The translations under genes and the position numbers were made by a program. Below are positions 32,185 to 39,240 of a stretch of DNA of 54,459 nt, in pieces. The notes under the pieces were generated by a model. The model saw only the letters and a list, made by a program, of their open reading frames with translations, made no database searches and was not told the origin of the DNA. The stretch covers positions 1-54,459 of the forward strand of contig CAAEOE010000058.1 in the NCBI GenBank assembly GCA_900757505.1, written 5' to 3'. Numbering within the stretch: the first letter of the stretch is position 1; each line of letters opens with the position of its first letter. The stretch is from an uncultured Collinsella sp. (GTDB lineage: Bacteria; Actinomycetota; Coriobacteriia; Coriobacteriales; Coriobacteriaceae).

Positions 32185-32466
32185 TTACTTGATCTCCTGA
32201 ATCGCGTAACGCGAAACATCTACGACGGCTCCGGATCGGACTTTGATCTGGACCTTCTCGCCTTCGATGCCTTTGACGGTTCCGTAGATACCGCCGGCGA
32301 AAAGAACCTCCTGACCCGGCTTGAGCTCGGTGTGCAGCTCCTTGAAGTACTTTTGCTTCTTCTTCATGTTGATTTGCGACCAGATGGTGTAAATCAAGCC
32401 CATGATGGCAAGCAGGCCTAATAGGGCGACCGAGGAGCTCAGGACGTTGGCTCCGAAATCGGCCAT
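32185..32466 (-). CDS. YajC-like membrane protein within the PTS operon
   Basis: A 93-aa protein with one N-terminal membrane segment (about 10-29) followed by a basic stretch MKKKQKYFKELHTELKPGQE and a small beta domain (about 48-90: FAGGIYGTVKGIEGEKVQIKVRSGAVVDVS). This is the layout of YajC, the accessory subunit of the Sec translocase. The start overlaps the EIIA stop (TAATG), so it is translationally coupled and a true operon member. A YajC paralogue inside a mannose-family PTS operon has a precedent in streptococcal hyaluronate PTS operons (from memory). It may help insert or stabilise the permease; this is an inference. Confidence 0.8.
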   Translation of the reverse strand: MADFGANVLSSSVALLGLLAIMGLIYTIWSQINMKKKQKYFKELHTELKPGQEVLFAGGIYGTVKGIEGEKVQIKVRSGAVVDVSRYAIQEIK

Positions 32467-32909
32467 TAGATGCCGTCCTCGTCGCCGAAGATATCCTCTT
32501 CGTCGGAGCCGGCAACGGATGCGACCGTCTGGGCGGTGATGCCCGTCTGGCCAACGGTCACGGCCTGCTCGCCAAGCTCGGCGAGCGTGGCGTTACCGCG
32601 GAGGAACAGAAGCTCAATAACCATGGGAAGGTTGGTGCCAGTCAGAACCTCGACGTTGTCGACATCCTGGGCAATCATCATCGACTGATTGAACGGAGTA
32701 CCACCGAGCAGGTCGGTAAAGACGAGCACGCCATCGCACTCCTCGCGCATGGCGGTAATAGCGGCGCGGAGATCCTCACCGTAGGAAGCAGCCTGGTCGC
32801 CCTCAAAAGGAACGACGGTAAAAGCGGGCTGGTCGCCGGCAACCATAGCGATAGCACTTGCAAGGCCGGGTGCGAACTGTCCATGACCGGTAAGAATAAA
32901 GCCAACCAT
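32466..32909 (-). CDS. PTS mannose-family EIIA
   Basis: Cytoplasmic phosphocarrier that takes phosphate from HPr, 147 aa. The phosphorylated His is H9 in FILTGHGQFAPG, and TDLLGGTPFN (65-74) is the second family signature. The C-terminus has an acidic tail (SDEEDIFGDEDGI). It is first in the EIIA-yajC-EIIB-EIIC-EIID operon. A GGAAGGG ribosome site precedes the ATG. The 700-bp region upstream is rich in regulatory signals (dre-like site, 21-bp-period repeats, a cre-like palindrome). Confidence 0.9.
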   Translation of the reverse strand: MVGFILTGHGQFAPGLASAIAMVAGDQPAFTVVPFEGDQAASYGEDLRAAITAMREECDGVLVFTDLLGGTPFNQSMMIAQDVDNVEVLTGTNLPMVIELLFLRGNATLAELGEQAVTVGQTGITAQTVASVAGSDEEDIFGDEDGI

Positions 32910-33023
32910 TCAAATTTCCCTTCCGAAGGTATGTACGATCTGAGTCCGATGATTTTCGGAAGCCAGCGGGCGCTCGCCCTTAAAGCTTCTTAGAAAGCGT
33001 TCTTTGAAGACCAGTGGTTTCTA

Positions 33024-33039
33024 AACTGGTAGTAACCAC
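33024..33039. promoter_or_regulatory. dre-like operator before the aga PTS operon
   Basis: AACTGGTAGTAACCAC shares CTGGTAGTAACCA with the site before agaS. A flanking ACCAGTGG...AACTGGT half-match lies just upstream (33010-33030). Likely target of the GntR regulator at 28786. Confidence 0.6.
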
Positions 33040-33113
33040 GTGACGTGTTGTTGTCACTATATCACCCCAGAAGAGGTCACTTTCGTTGATTCATACAGTA
33101 AAACGTTTTTGCA

Positions 33114-33144
33114 CCGCTCACGGTGATAAATCGACCGTTTACCG
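33114..33144 (+). promoter_or_regulatory. Direct repeat with 21-bp period (aga PTS copy 1)
   Basis: CCGCTCACGG (33114-33123), 11 bp, then CCGTTTACCG (33135-33144). About 205-235 bp upstream of the EIIA start. Confidence 0.5.
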
Positions 33145-33332
33145 GTCGTTAACACTTCTACCTGCGGTTTTGAAACCGTTCCGAAATGCTTTGGCAAAAG
33201 ATCGGATCTTTTCCTGTGTCTAAACAACGCAGGGCGGCTAAAAATAGCGTGTAGAAAAATTGCAGGTCATTGTGAAGATATGTGAATTGGTCTTTTTGAC
33301 TTAATACCAGTTAGAACCAGTTTTGAGATTAT

Positions 33333-33383
33333 CGGTGAACGGTAGTTTTCGACCGTTCACCGGTTACTTGCAATCGTTTGCAG
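33333..33383. promoter_or_regulatory. Second repeat site and cre-like palindrome
   Basis: CCGTTCACCG (33353-33362) is followed after 11 bp by TCGTTTGCAG (33374-33383), the 21-bp arrangement again. It also forms an inverted pair with CGGTGAACGG (33333-33342). Overlapping it, TTGCAATCGTTTGCA (33368-33382) fits the WTGNAANCGNWNNCW consensus of catabolite-response elements. The rest of 32910-33617 shows no convincing gene; a 44-codon frame at 33414-33548 has a good ribosome site but atypical codons. Confidence 0.4.
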
Positions 33384-33617
33384 CCGTTTTCCCATATGAA
33401 TTAGGGAGACCCGATGAAGCACTTGCGCGGTTGCAGGATATTTAGATACTCGTCCATCCCCCACGTGCCAAACTCTCACTCCCTAAATATGCCACAAGCT
33501 CTCGCTATTCGTCTCACAAACATTACTTACTCTTACTCTAATCTGTAATTGTTTATCGTTTATCATTAAGTATGATATAAGATACAAGTATCATCCAAGA
33601 CATTGGTTGGAGGAGCT

Positions 33618-34256
33618 ATGATCCGCTGGAACGTATCCAAATCGAATGAAGCCATCGACCGTGAACAGGCAATAGCCAAACTGAGGAAGCTCACTCGCTA
33701 CTGCAAATGGGGCACAATCTGCACCATCGTGGCGCTCGCTCTGGCACTCCTCGCAGTCATTGCAATCTACGATCTACTCATATTGCCTAGCCTCTCCCAA
33801 GGGTTCTGTCTCCAATCCGTAGAGCTTGAGGCTAGCGAAGGGCCAATTCTCGCTCTCGTCGGCACCAATGAACAGACTCCTCTTATGCTTGTCGCGCACG
33901 ACGGTCATACTGCCATAGGGAGCGGCATGATGGCATGCCTCGCGCTTGCCATCGCGCTAAGCGCATACAGGTTTTTCTCCGCCATTGAAAAGGCGGGCAG
34001 GCCCTTTGACCTCGAATGCATCCGCATACTACGTCAAGTAGGACATTTGTTCCTTATTGGCGGCGTTGCTGTGAAGCTTCTTGGTGCCATAGTCACGGGG
34101 CTGATACTCTCAGGATTTGGCGGCAACTTTACGGATGCGCTTGGTGGCCAGCACCTCGACCTCTCTATGGTCTTTGCAGGCCTGATTATTAGCCTGATTG
34201 CCAGCGTCTTCCAGTACGGGTGTATCCTGCAAAAACAAGATGACGAGTTGCTCTAG
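33618..34256 (+). CDS. DUF2975-type membrane protein
   Basis: A 212-aa integral membrane protein with four hydrophobic segments (about 31-56, 105-123, 146-172 and 183-205) and an extracytoplasmic loop after the first. The layout and partner gene match the DUF2975 family, which is regularly paired with a small Xre-type DNA-binding protein. The ATG at 33618 follows GGAGGAGC; a TTG at 33603 lies before the ribosome site. The upstream 60 bp are A/T-rich with ATGATA...GTATCAT repeats, probably an operator for the partner. Function is unknown; some such pairs are thought to be membrane-sequestered regulator systems, which is conjecture here. Confidence 0.78.
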   Translation: MIRWNVSKSNEAIDREQAIAKLRKLTRYCKWGTICTIVALALALLAVIAIYDLLILPSLSQGFCLQSVELEASEGPILALVGTNEQTPLMLVAHDGHTAIGSGMMACLALAIALSAYRFFSAIEKAGRPFDLECIRILRQVGHLFLIGGVAVKLLGAIVTGLILSGFGGNFTDALGGQHLDLSMVFAGLIISLIASVFQYGCILQKQDDELL

Positions 34257-34265
34257 GGGGAATCC

Positions 34266-34505
34266 ATGATTATTCTGCGGCTCGACCGCATGCTTGCCGA
34301 ACGCAAGATTTCATCCAAAGAGCTTGCGGAACGCGTGGGTATCTCCCAGGTCAATATGTCGCGTATCAAGACGGGCAAGGTTTCTGCCGTGCGCTTTTCA
34401 ACTCTTGACGCGATATGCCGGGCTCTCGACTGCCAACCGGGCGATGTGCTGGAATATATGCCTGACGATGAAGCCGATAACCTCTTTGGACTTAAAGATG
34501 AATAG
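34266..34505 (+). CDS. Small Xre-family DNA-binding protein (YozG-like)
   Basis: A 79-aa helix-turn-helix protein: MLAERKISSKELAERVGISQ covers the first two helices, with recognition helix QVNMSRIKTGK, then LDAICRALDCQPGDVLEY, the standard ending of this family. It lies nine bases downstream of the DUF2975 gene with an AGGGGGAA ribosome site, so the two are co-transcribed. It probably binds the inverted repeats upstream of the pair. Base composition around the pair is lower in G+C than in the flanking genes. Confidence 0.87.
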   Translation: MIILRLDRMLAERKISSKELAERVGISQVNMSRIKTGKVSAVRFSTLDAICRALDCQPGDVLEYMPDDEADNLFGLKDE

Positions 34506-34537
34506 CCATAATTAAGCCGCCAATCACGCCCTCAACG

Positions 34538-34573
34538 CAAAAAGCCCGCCAGAACGATGCGTTCTAGCGGGCT
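34538..34573 (-). terminator. Terminator of the SurA-like gene
   Basis: AGCCCGCCAGAAC (34543-34555) pairs with GTTCTAGCGGGCT (34561-34573) with one mismatch; TTTTTGCG follows on the minus strand. Confidence 0.85.
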
Positions 34574-34616
34574 CAATCAGATATTTCGACTTCGTGCTCG
34601 AAAGCTCGGGCAACCT

Positions 34617-35702
34617 TTAAGCAAACAGGCCGTAGATGCTGATGTTGGCCTTGGCGTACAGGCCGTTGGCATACTCGGTCCACTTGGAGCTGGCGCTCGA
34701 GGCCTGCGAGGAGTACTGCTGATAGGCGGTGTAATAGGCGGTCATGGCCTGCTTATAGGTGGCACTATCGGCGGTAAAGGCATCGTTAGCGAAGGCCTTA
34801 GCGTAGGTGCTGTTCTCGTCCTTCCAGGTGCCCTTCGAGCTATCCCACTCGTCACCGGCAAGGTTGATGATGTAATCGGCGTAATCCTTGCTCGCGGTGT
34901 CCTCGTTGCCGTCAGAAGGCTCGGTCGGAGCGGTCGGCATGCTCGCGGAAGCATCGCCCACCTTCTTCTTGTAGAGCTTCTGCAGCGTCGCGGACTGGCG
35001 GACGATCTGCTTGGCCTGGTCCTTGGACACGCCATACTGCTTGGCCATGGTGTCGTAGTCCGAGGTGCCGATAGAATCCTCGGCGTACTTCTTCATCTCC
35101 TTAGAGGAGACGGTAATGCCCTCTTCCTCGGCAGCATCGAGCAGAATCTTGTTGCGCACGTAAGACAGGATGACGTCGGCAGAGGGGGCGGTGTAGTTGC
35201 CGTTGCTATCCTTGACGGTATCGAGGCTGTACTGGCTCTCGATGGCCTCGCGCGCAGTGATGTCGCTCTTCTTGCCGTTGTAGCTATAGCTTGCCACGGT
35301 CGAATCGAGCTGGCCCTCGGTCAGGGTCGACGAACCGACGCCCTTGCCACCAAAGCCGCCATTGCCAATAAAGAAGCCGACCACAGCAGCGATCACGACT
35401 GCGACCACAAAGGCGGCAATCATCGTCTTCTTGTGCCTGGATGCGTGGTCATCCGCGTCGGGGTCGTTGTCCTCATCCTGCTCCTCGGGCATCAGATTCT
35501 CGTCAGCGGCGTCCGCGGCGATCTGAGCCTCCAGGCGGGCGTCCTCTTCCTCGGCCGTCGTGCCAGCAGCGATGTGCTCGGCAGACGTACCGGCGACCAG
35601 ATCGATCTTCTCGGTCTCGTCACCGTCGGGGCCTTCGCCGCGCTCGATGATCTGGATGCCGTCGATCTCGTCCTTCTCGTCCTTCTTTTGAATCAGACCC
35701 AT
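34617..35702 (-). CDS. Membrane-anchored SurA/PrsA-like protein
   Basis: A 361-aa protein with a long acidic cytoplasmic N-terminus (1-90), one membrane helix (about 93-112) and a helical extracytoplasmic domain. Residues about 130-240 (VILSYVRNKILLDAAEEEGITVSSKEMKKYAED...) resemble the N-terminal chaperone domain of SurA/PrsA-type foldases. No parvulin isomerase domain is visible, and the C-terminal part (260-361) is rich in Ser, Tyr, Ala and Thr. So it may be a chaperone without isomerase activity; the assignment is tentative. It is the last gene of a likely icd operon and ends at a strong terminator. Confidence 0.65.
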   Translation of the reverse strand: MGLIQKKDEKDEIDGIQIIERGEGPDGDETEKIDLVAGTSAEHIAAGTTAEEEDARLEAQIAADAADENLMPEEQDEDNDPDADDHASRHKKTMIAAFVVAVVIAAVVGFFIGNGGFGGKGVGSSTLTEGQLDSTVASYSYNGKKSDITAREAIESQYSLDTVKDSNGNYTAPSADVILSYVRNKILLDAAEEEGITVSSKEMKKYAEDSIGTSDYDTMAKQYGVSKDQAKQIVRQSATLQKLYKKKVGDASASMPTAPTEPSDGNEDTASKDYADYIINLAGDEWDSSKGTWKDENSTYAKAFANDAFTADSATYKQAMTAYYTAYQQYSSQASSASSKWTEYANGLYAKANISIYGLFA

Positions 35703-35828
35703 ATCAGTTACTCCTTGTTAGGAAACATAGTCCGCAATAGAATACGCCCGACAGAGCGCCGGGCGTATTGATTCTTAGGTTATACGCAAACACTTAAGTA
35801 CTATTTAGGCGTTTGCAGCCTGCATGCC

Positions 35829-36914
35829 TTAAGCTAGGTGCGCGATAACGGCATCGGCAAAGGCCTGCGTACCCACGGCCCCCTCGACGGAGCCAGTCTG
35901 GGCACGACGCACGTCACCGGTAACCTGTTCGCCCTCGTCGAGAGTGGCAGAGACGGCGGCGCGAATGCGGTTGGCCGCGTCGTTCTCACCCAGGTGATCG
36001 AGCATCATCGCAGCAGAGAGGATCTCGGCCGTGGGGTTGGCAATATCCTGCCCCGCGATATCAGGCGCAGAGCCGTGCGTCGCCTCAAAGATGGCGCAGT
36101 CGGCACCGATGTTGGAGCCGGGGGCCATACCCAGGCCGCCCACCAGGCCGGCGCACAGGTCGCTCACGATGTCGCCGTACAGGTTTGGCAGCACCAGGAC
36201 ATCGAAGTCGTTGGGGTTCTGGACCAGGCCCATGCAGGTGGCGTCGACGATCTTGTCGTTGAACTCAATGTCGGGATAGTTGGCGGCCACCTCGCGCGCA
36301 ACGCGCAGGAACAGGCCGTCGGTCGCCTTCATGATATTGGCCTTGTGCACAGCCGTCACCTTTTTGCGGCCGCAGCGGCGGGCATACTCAAAGGCGTACT
36401 CCACAATACGGCGGCTCTTGGCGATAGAGATGGGCTTGATCGAGATGGCGGAATCGGCGGCAAAGGTCTTCTGACCCGAGCGCTCGACAAGCTGTGAGAG
36501 CTCCTCGACCTCGGCTGCGCCCTCGTCGAACTCGATGCCGGCATAGAGGTCCTCGGTGTTCTCGCGCACGATGACCAGATCGACGTCGCGGAAACGCGAG
36601 CCGTCGCCCGGCTGCGACAGACAGGGACGCACGCAGGCATACAGGTCAAAGTGCTTACGCAGAGCAACATTGACGCTGCGGAAACCCGTGCCGACCGGCG
36701 TGGTGATGGGCCCCTTGATGGCGACCTTAGTCTCGGCAACCGCATCGAGCACATGTTGGGGCAGCGGCGTGCCAAACTCGTCCATGACGCCGGCGCCGGC
36801 CTCCTGGACGTTCCAATTGATCTGGACACCGGTGGCCTCGACCACGCGGCGCATAGCCCGCGTAATCTCGGGACCGATACCGTCACCGGGAATCAGGACT
36901 ACATCGTGCGCCAT
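35829..36914 (-). CDS. icd: Isocitrate/isopropylmalate dehydrogenase family, probably NAD-isocitrate dehydrogenase
   Basis: A 361-aa beta-decarboxylating dehydrogenase. Features: IPGDGIGPEI (8-17), the RENTEDLYAGIE substrate loop (about 117-128), KANIMKATDGLF (197-208), NLYGDIVSDL (about 244-253) and the ATHGSAPDIAG cofactor loop (about 277-287). RENTEDLYAG and the length of about 360 aa match NAD-dependent isocitrate dehydrogenases rather than LeuB. It would make 2-oxoglutarate for glutamate synthesis in a fermenter. It follows the HEAT-repeat gene by six bases, so the two are co-transcribed. Confidence 0.85.
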   Translation of the reverse strand: MAHDVVLIPGDGIGPEITRAMRRVVEATGVQINWNVQEAGAGVMDEFGTPLPQHVLDAVAETKVAIKGPITTPVGTGFRSVNVALRKHFDLYACVRPCLSQPGDGSRFRDVDLVIVRENTEDLYAGIEFDEGAAEVEELSQLVERSGQKTFAADSAISIKPISIAKSRRIVEYAFEYARRCGRKKVTAVHKANIMKATDGLFLRVAREVAANYPDIEFNDKIVDATCMGLVQNPNDFDVLVLPNLYGDIVSDLCAGLVGGLGMAPGSNIGADCAIFEATHGSAPDIAGQDIANPTAEILSAAMMLDHLGENDAANRIRAAVSATLDEGEQVTGDVRRAQTGSVEGAVGTQAFADAVIAHLA

Positions 36915-36920
36915 AATCTG

Positions 36921-37619
36921 TTACTCCTCGTCTTCGGCGTCGTCAGATTTTTTAACGCTAGCACGCTTCTTCTTTTTGGAGAGATCCAGGCCAAAACGTT
37001 TAACAAGCATTTCGCAAATCTCGCTCGAACGGGCCTTGAGATAGCTGCCCTTACCGTTCTCGGCATCGAACTTAAGGCGCAGCGCAAGCTTCTCTGCGAC
37101 CTCGGCGTCGATCTCGCCCTGGCAAAACTCGTACAGGCAACCGAGCATGTCGCGATACTCAAGGTCGCCGTGGTAGCACTGGATGGCCTCGTCCAGGATG
37201 GGCCAAGCCTCGCGCGAACGCTCGACACTCGTGGCACCCCACACGCACAGCAGGCGGAAGGCGGCATAGCGCAGCGTGGAGGAGATCTCGTCGAACAGCG
37301 CGGTCTCGGCACCCTCAAAGGCGTCCTCCATCTGCTCGGGGCAGGTGGTGGCGAGTGCCGCCAAGGCATCGAGGGCCTCCCAGCGGGTCTGCGCCTCGGG
37401 GCGATCGAGCGCCTCGATCAGCGCGGGCACGCAGGGCACGACGCGCTGCGGATCGCGCTCGGCAAGCAGGTGCAGCACGCGGGCGGCAAACTGGCGGATG
37501 CGGCGCGTGGGGCAGCCGAGCTCCTGGACCAGGCGGTCGACGGCGTTCTCGTTCTCCTCTGCCAGCTGGAGCTGTGCCAGCTCCTCGTCGGTGAGCTGTT
37601 CGTCTTTGTTTTCTGCCAT
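36921..37619 (-). CDS. HEAT-repeat-like protein
   Basis: A 232-aa soluble, all-helical protein. Residues about 25-125 contain helical pairs like HEAT repeats (RIRQFAARVLHLLAERDPQRVVPCVPALIEAL, with one unit per about 35 residues). The C-terminus is Lys-rich then acidic (KKKKRASVKKSDDAEDEE). Such folds bind proteins or nucleic acids. It lies between a membrane protein and isocitrate dehydrogenase genes. The function is unknown. Confidence 0.7.
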   Translation of the reverse strand: MAENKDEQLTDEELAQLQLAEENENAVDRLVQELGCPTRRIRQFAARVLHLLAERDPQRVVPCVPALIEALDRPEAQTRWEALDALAALATTCPEQMEDAFEGAETALFDEISSTLRYAAFRLLCVWGATSVERSREAWPILDEAIQCYHGDLEYRDMLGCLYEFCQGEIDAEVAEKLALRLKFDAENGKGSYLKARSSEICEMLVKRFGLDLSKKKKRASVKKSDDAEDEE

Positions 37620-37634
37620 AGTTACCTCTTCTTA

Positions 37635-38063
37635 CTATTTCTTAGCGTGCTTGCCAGCACCCTTGCTGTCATCGGTGACCGAGATGAGCTGTCGGTCGGC
37701 CGCACCATTGCGACGCGCACGGCGGCGTTCCTCGGCGTCGCCCGTATCGGCGGCGGCGCGATGGGCCTTGTTGACGTTAAAAACCTCGTCGTGCTTGCGC
37801 CACGGGCCGACGGACTCGCCAAAGCTCATCTTAAGACCGGCGATAAAGCCGCCGAGCCAGCCGATCGGCGCAAACTGCACCAGCGGGAACAGCGAGAACA
37901 CCCAGGTCAGCAGGACGACTGCCGCCGCTCCTGCAAAGTTGGCGATCCAGTAGTCGCGCTTGGTGATGACGCGCTTTTCGCACGCCCACTGGCCGCACAA
38001 AAAGCCGATGTAGATCGCAAAGAGAAAGAGCACCAGCGCAAGCACCACGAACGTCCAGCTCAT
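37635..38063 (-). CDS. Small two-pass membrane protein
   Basis: A 142-aa protein from the ATG at 38063, whose GAGGAG ribosome site lies inside the end of the preceding dehydrogenase gene. Two hydrophobic segments (about 4-24 and 38-62) are followed by a basic cytoplasmic tail with RRRARRNGAADRQ and KHAKK. No family recognised. It is tightly packed with its neighbours (15 bp from the HEAT gene). A longer frame starts 36 bp upstream but overlaps the dehydrogenase and lacks a ribosome site. Confidence 0.68.
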   Translation of the reverse strand: MSWTFVVLALVLFLFAIYIGFLCGQWACEKRVITKRDYWIANFAGAAAVVLLTWVFSLFPLVQFAPIGWLGGFIAGLKMSFGESVGPWRKHDEVFNVNKAHRAAADTGDAEERRRARRNGAADRQLISVTDDSKGAGKHAKK

Positions 38064-38068
38064 GGGCG

Positions 38069-39148
38069 CTACTCCTCGTGATGATGGTCGCAGCAGCACT
38101 CGTGGCCGTCATCGTGACCGTGACCGCCGCAGCACTCGTGGTCCTCGCCGTGGTGGTGGCCACAACCGCACTCGTGGTCGTCGCCATGCTCGCCGCAACC
38201 GCAGCCGTCCTCGTGGGCACCGTGTTCCTCGGGGCGATACTGCGACCAGTCCAAACCGGCGGCGATGGCGTCGGCCTCCTCCTTATAGAGGACCGTGATG
38301 GCCTGGGTGCCCAACTTGGCACCACCGATGGCGTCGAGCATGTCGTAGAGCGTAAAAGCGACGTCGGCGCCGGGCAGCGCAAGCTCGCGGTCGTCGGCAT
38401 AGGCGAGCGCCAAGCGCAGGTCCTTAATGAAGTGCTCGACCATAAAGCCGGGCTTGTAGTCGCCGTCGAGCGCCTTGGGGGCTAGGCTCTCCATAGCGCC
38501 GGACTTGCCGGTACCGCCCAGGATCATCTGGCGGGTCTTCTCCAGATCGAGGCCGCTCAGCTCGGCAAACGCCAGCGCATCGGCCATGCCGACCATGCAG
38601 GCGCCCAGCGACACCTGGTTGGCGAGCTTGGCAGCCTGGCCCTTGCCGGCGCCGTCGAAGCAGCAGATGGTTGCCGCAAAGGTGGAAAGGATATCGCGGA
38701 CCGGAGCGATGTCGTTCTCGGTAGCGCCCACGATAGCCGTGAGCGTACCGGCGATAGCGCCCGACTCGCCGCCGGTGACGGGGCAGTCAAACGCCATGCG
38801 ACCAGAAACCTGAGCGGCCTCGGCAATGTCACGGGCGAGCTCGGGCGAGCTCGTGGTGAGGTCGATCAAGACCGCGCCAGGCTTGGTGCACGCGAGCAGG
38901 CCGTCGCCCGCCAGGTAGAGTTCCTCGACCTCGGAGGGATAGCCCACCATGGTAAAGACGACATCGGCGTTCGCCGCGGCATCGGCCGGTGTATCGGCCC
39001 AGGCGGCACCGCGCTCGATAAGCGCGGCGGCCTTGGACTTGGTGCGGTTGTTGACCGTGACGGGATAGCCGGCGTCCAGGATGTGGCCGGCGATGGGGGC
39101 ACCCATGATTCCGGTGCCGATGAATGCGACGGAGAGCTTGTTTGCCAT
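38069..39148 (-). CDS. 3-hydroxyisobutyrate dehydrogenase-family oxidoreductase with a His/Cys-rich tail
   Basis: An NAD(P)-dependent beta-hydroxyacid dehydrogenase. The Rossmann domain opens with FIGTGIMGAPIAGHIL (9-24); the family substrate motif DCPVTGGESGAIAGTL (about 121-136) and the catalytic Lys in GKGQAAKLANQ (about 173) are present, with the helical dimer domain to about 300. Typical members end near residue 295. This one continues with a tail of about 50 residues holding 14 His and 9 Cys (for example CGCGHHHGEDHECC), which looks like a metal-binding module. The substrate is unknown: tartronate semialdehyde, 3-hydroxyisobutyrate or related acids. Confidence 0.85.
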   Translation of the reverse strand: MANKLSVAFIGTGIMGAPIAGHILDAGYPVTVNNRTKSKAAALIERGAAWADTPADAAANADVVFTMVGYPSEVEELYLAGDGLLACTKPGAVLIDLTTSSPELARDIAEAAQVSGRMAFDCPVTGGESGAIAGTLTAIVGATENDIAPVRDILSTFAATICCFDGAGKGQAAKLANQVSLGACMVGMADALAFAELSGLDLEKTRQMILGGTGKSGAMESLAPKALDGDYKPGFMVEHFIKDLRLALAYADDRELALPGADVAFTLYDMLDAIGGAKLGTQAITVLYKEEADAIAAGLDWSQYRPEEHGAHEDGCGCGEHGDDHECGCGHHHGEDHECCGGHGHDDGHECCCDHHHEE

Positions 39149-39240
39149 GAAACCTTTCCTTTTGGGTTGGGTGTTATTACCAGGTTGAATACTCGGTGCC
39201 GGAGCTTGAGCTGCGGAGCGCCTGTGGTCGTAGCGCCTGT

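Noticed and set aside
33414..33548. A 44-codon gene with an AGGGAG ribosome site
   Set aside because: Codon use is atypical, no similarity is recognised, and the region is dense in regulatory signals; left as a possibility in the control-region finding.
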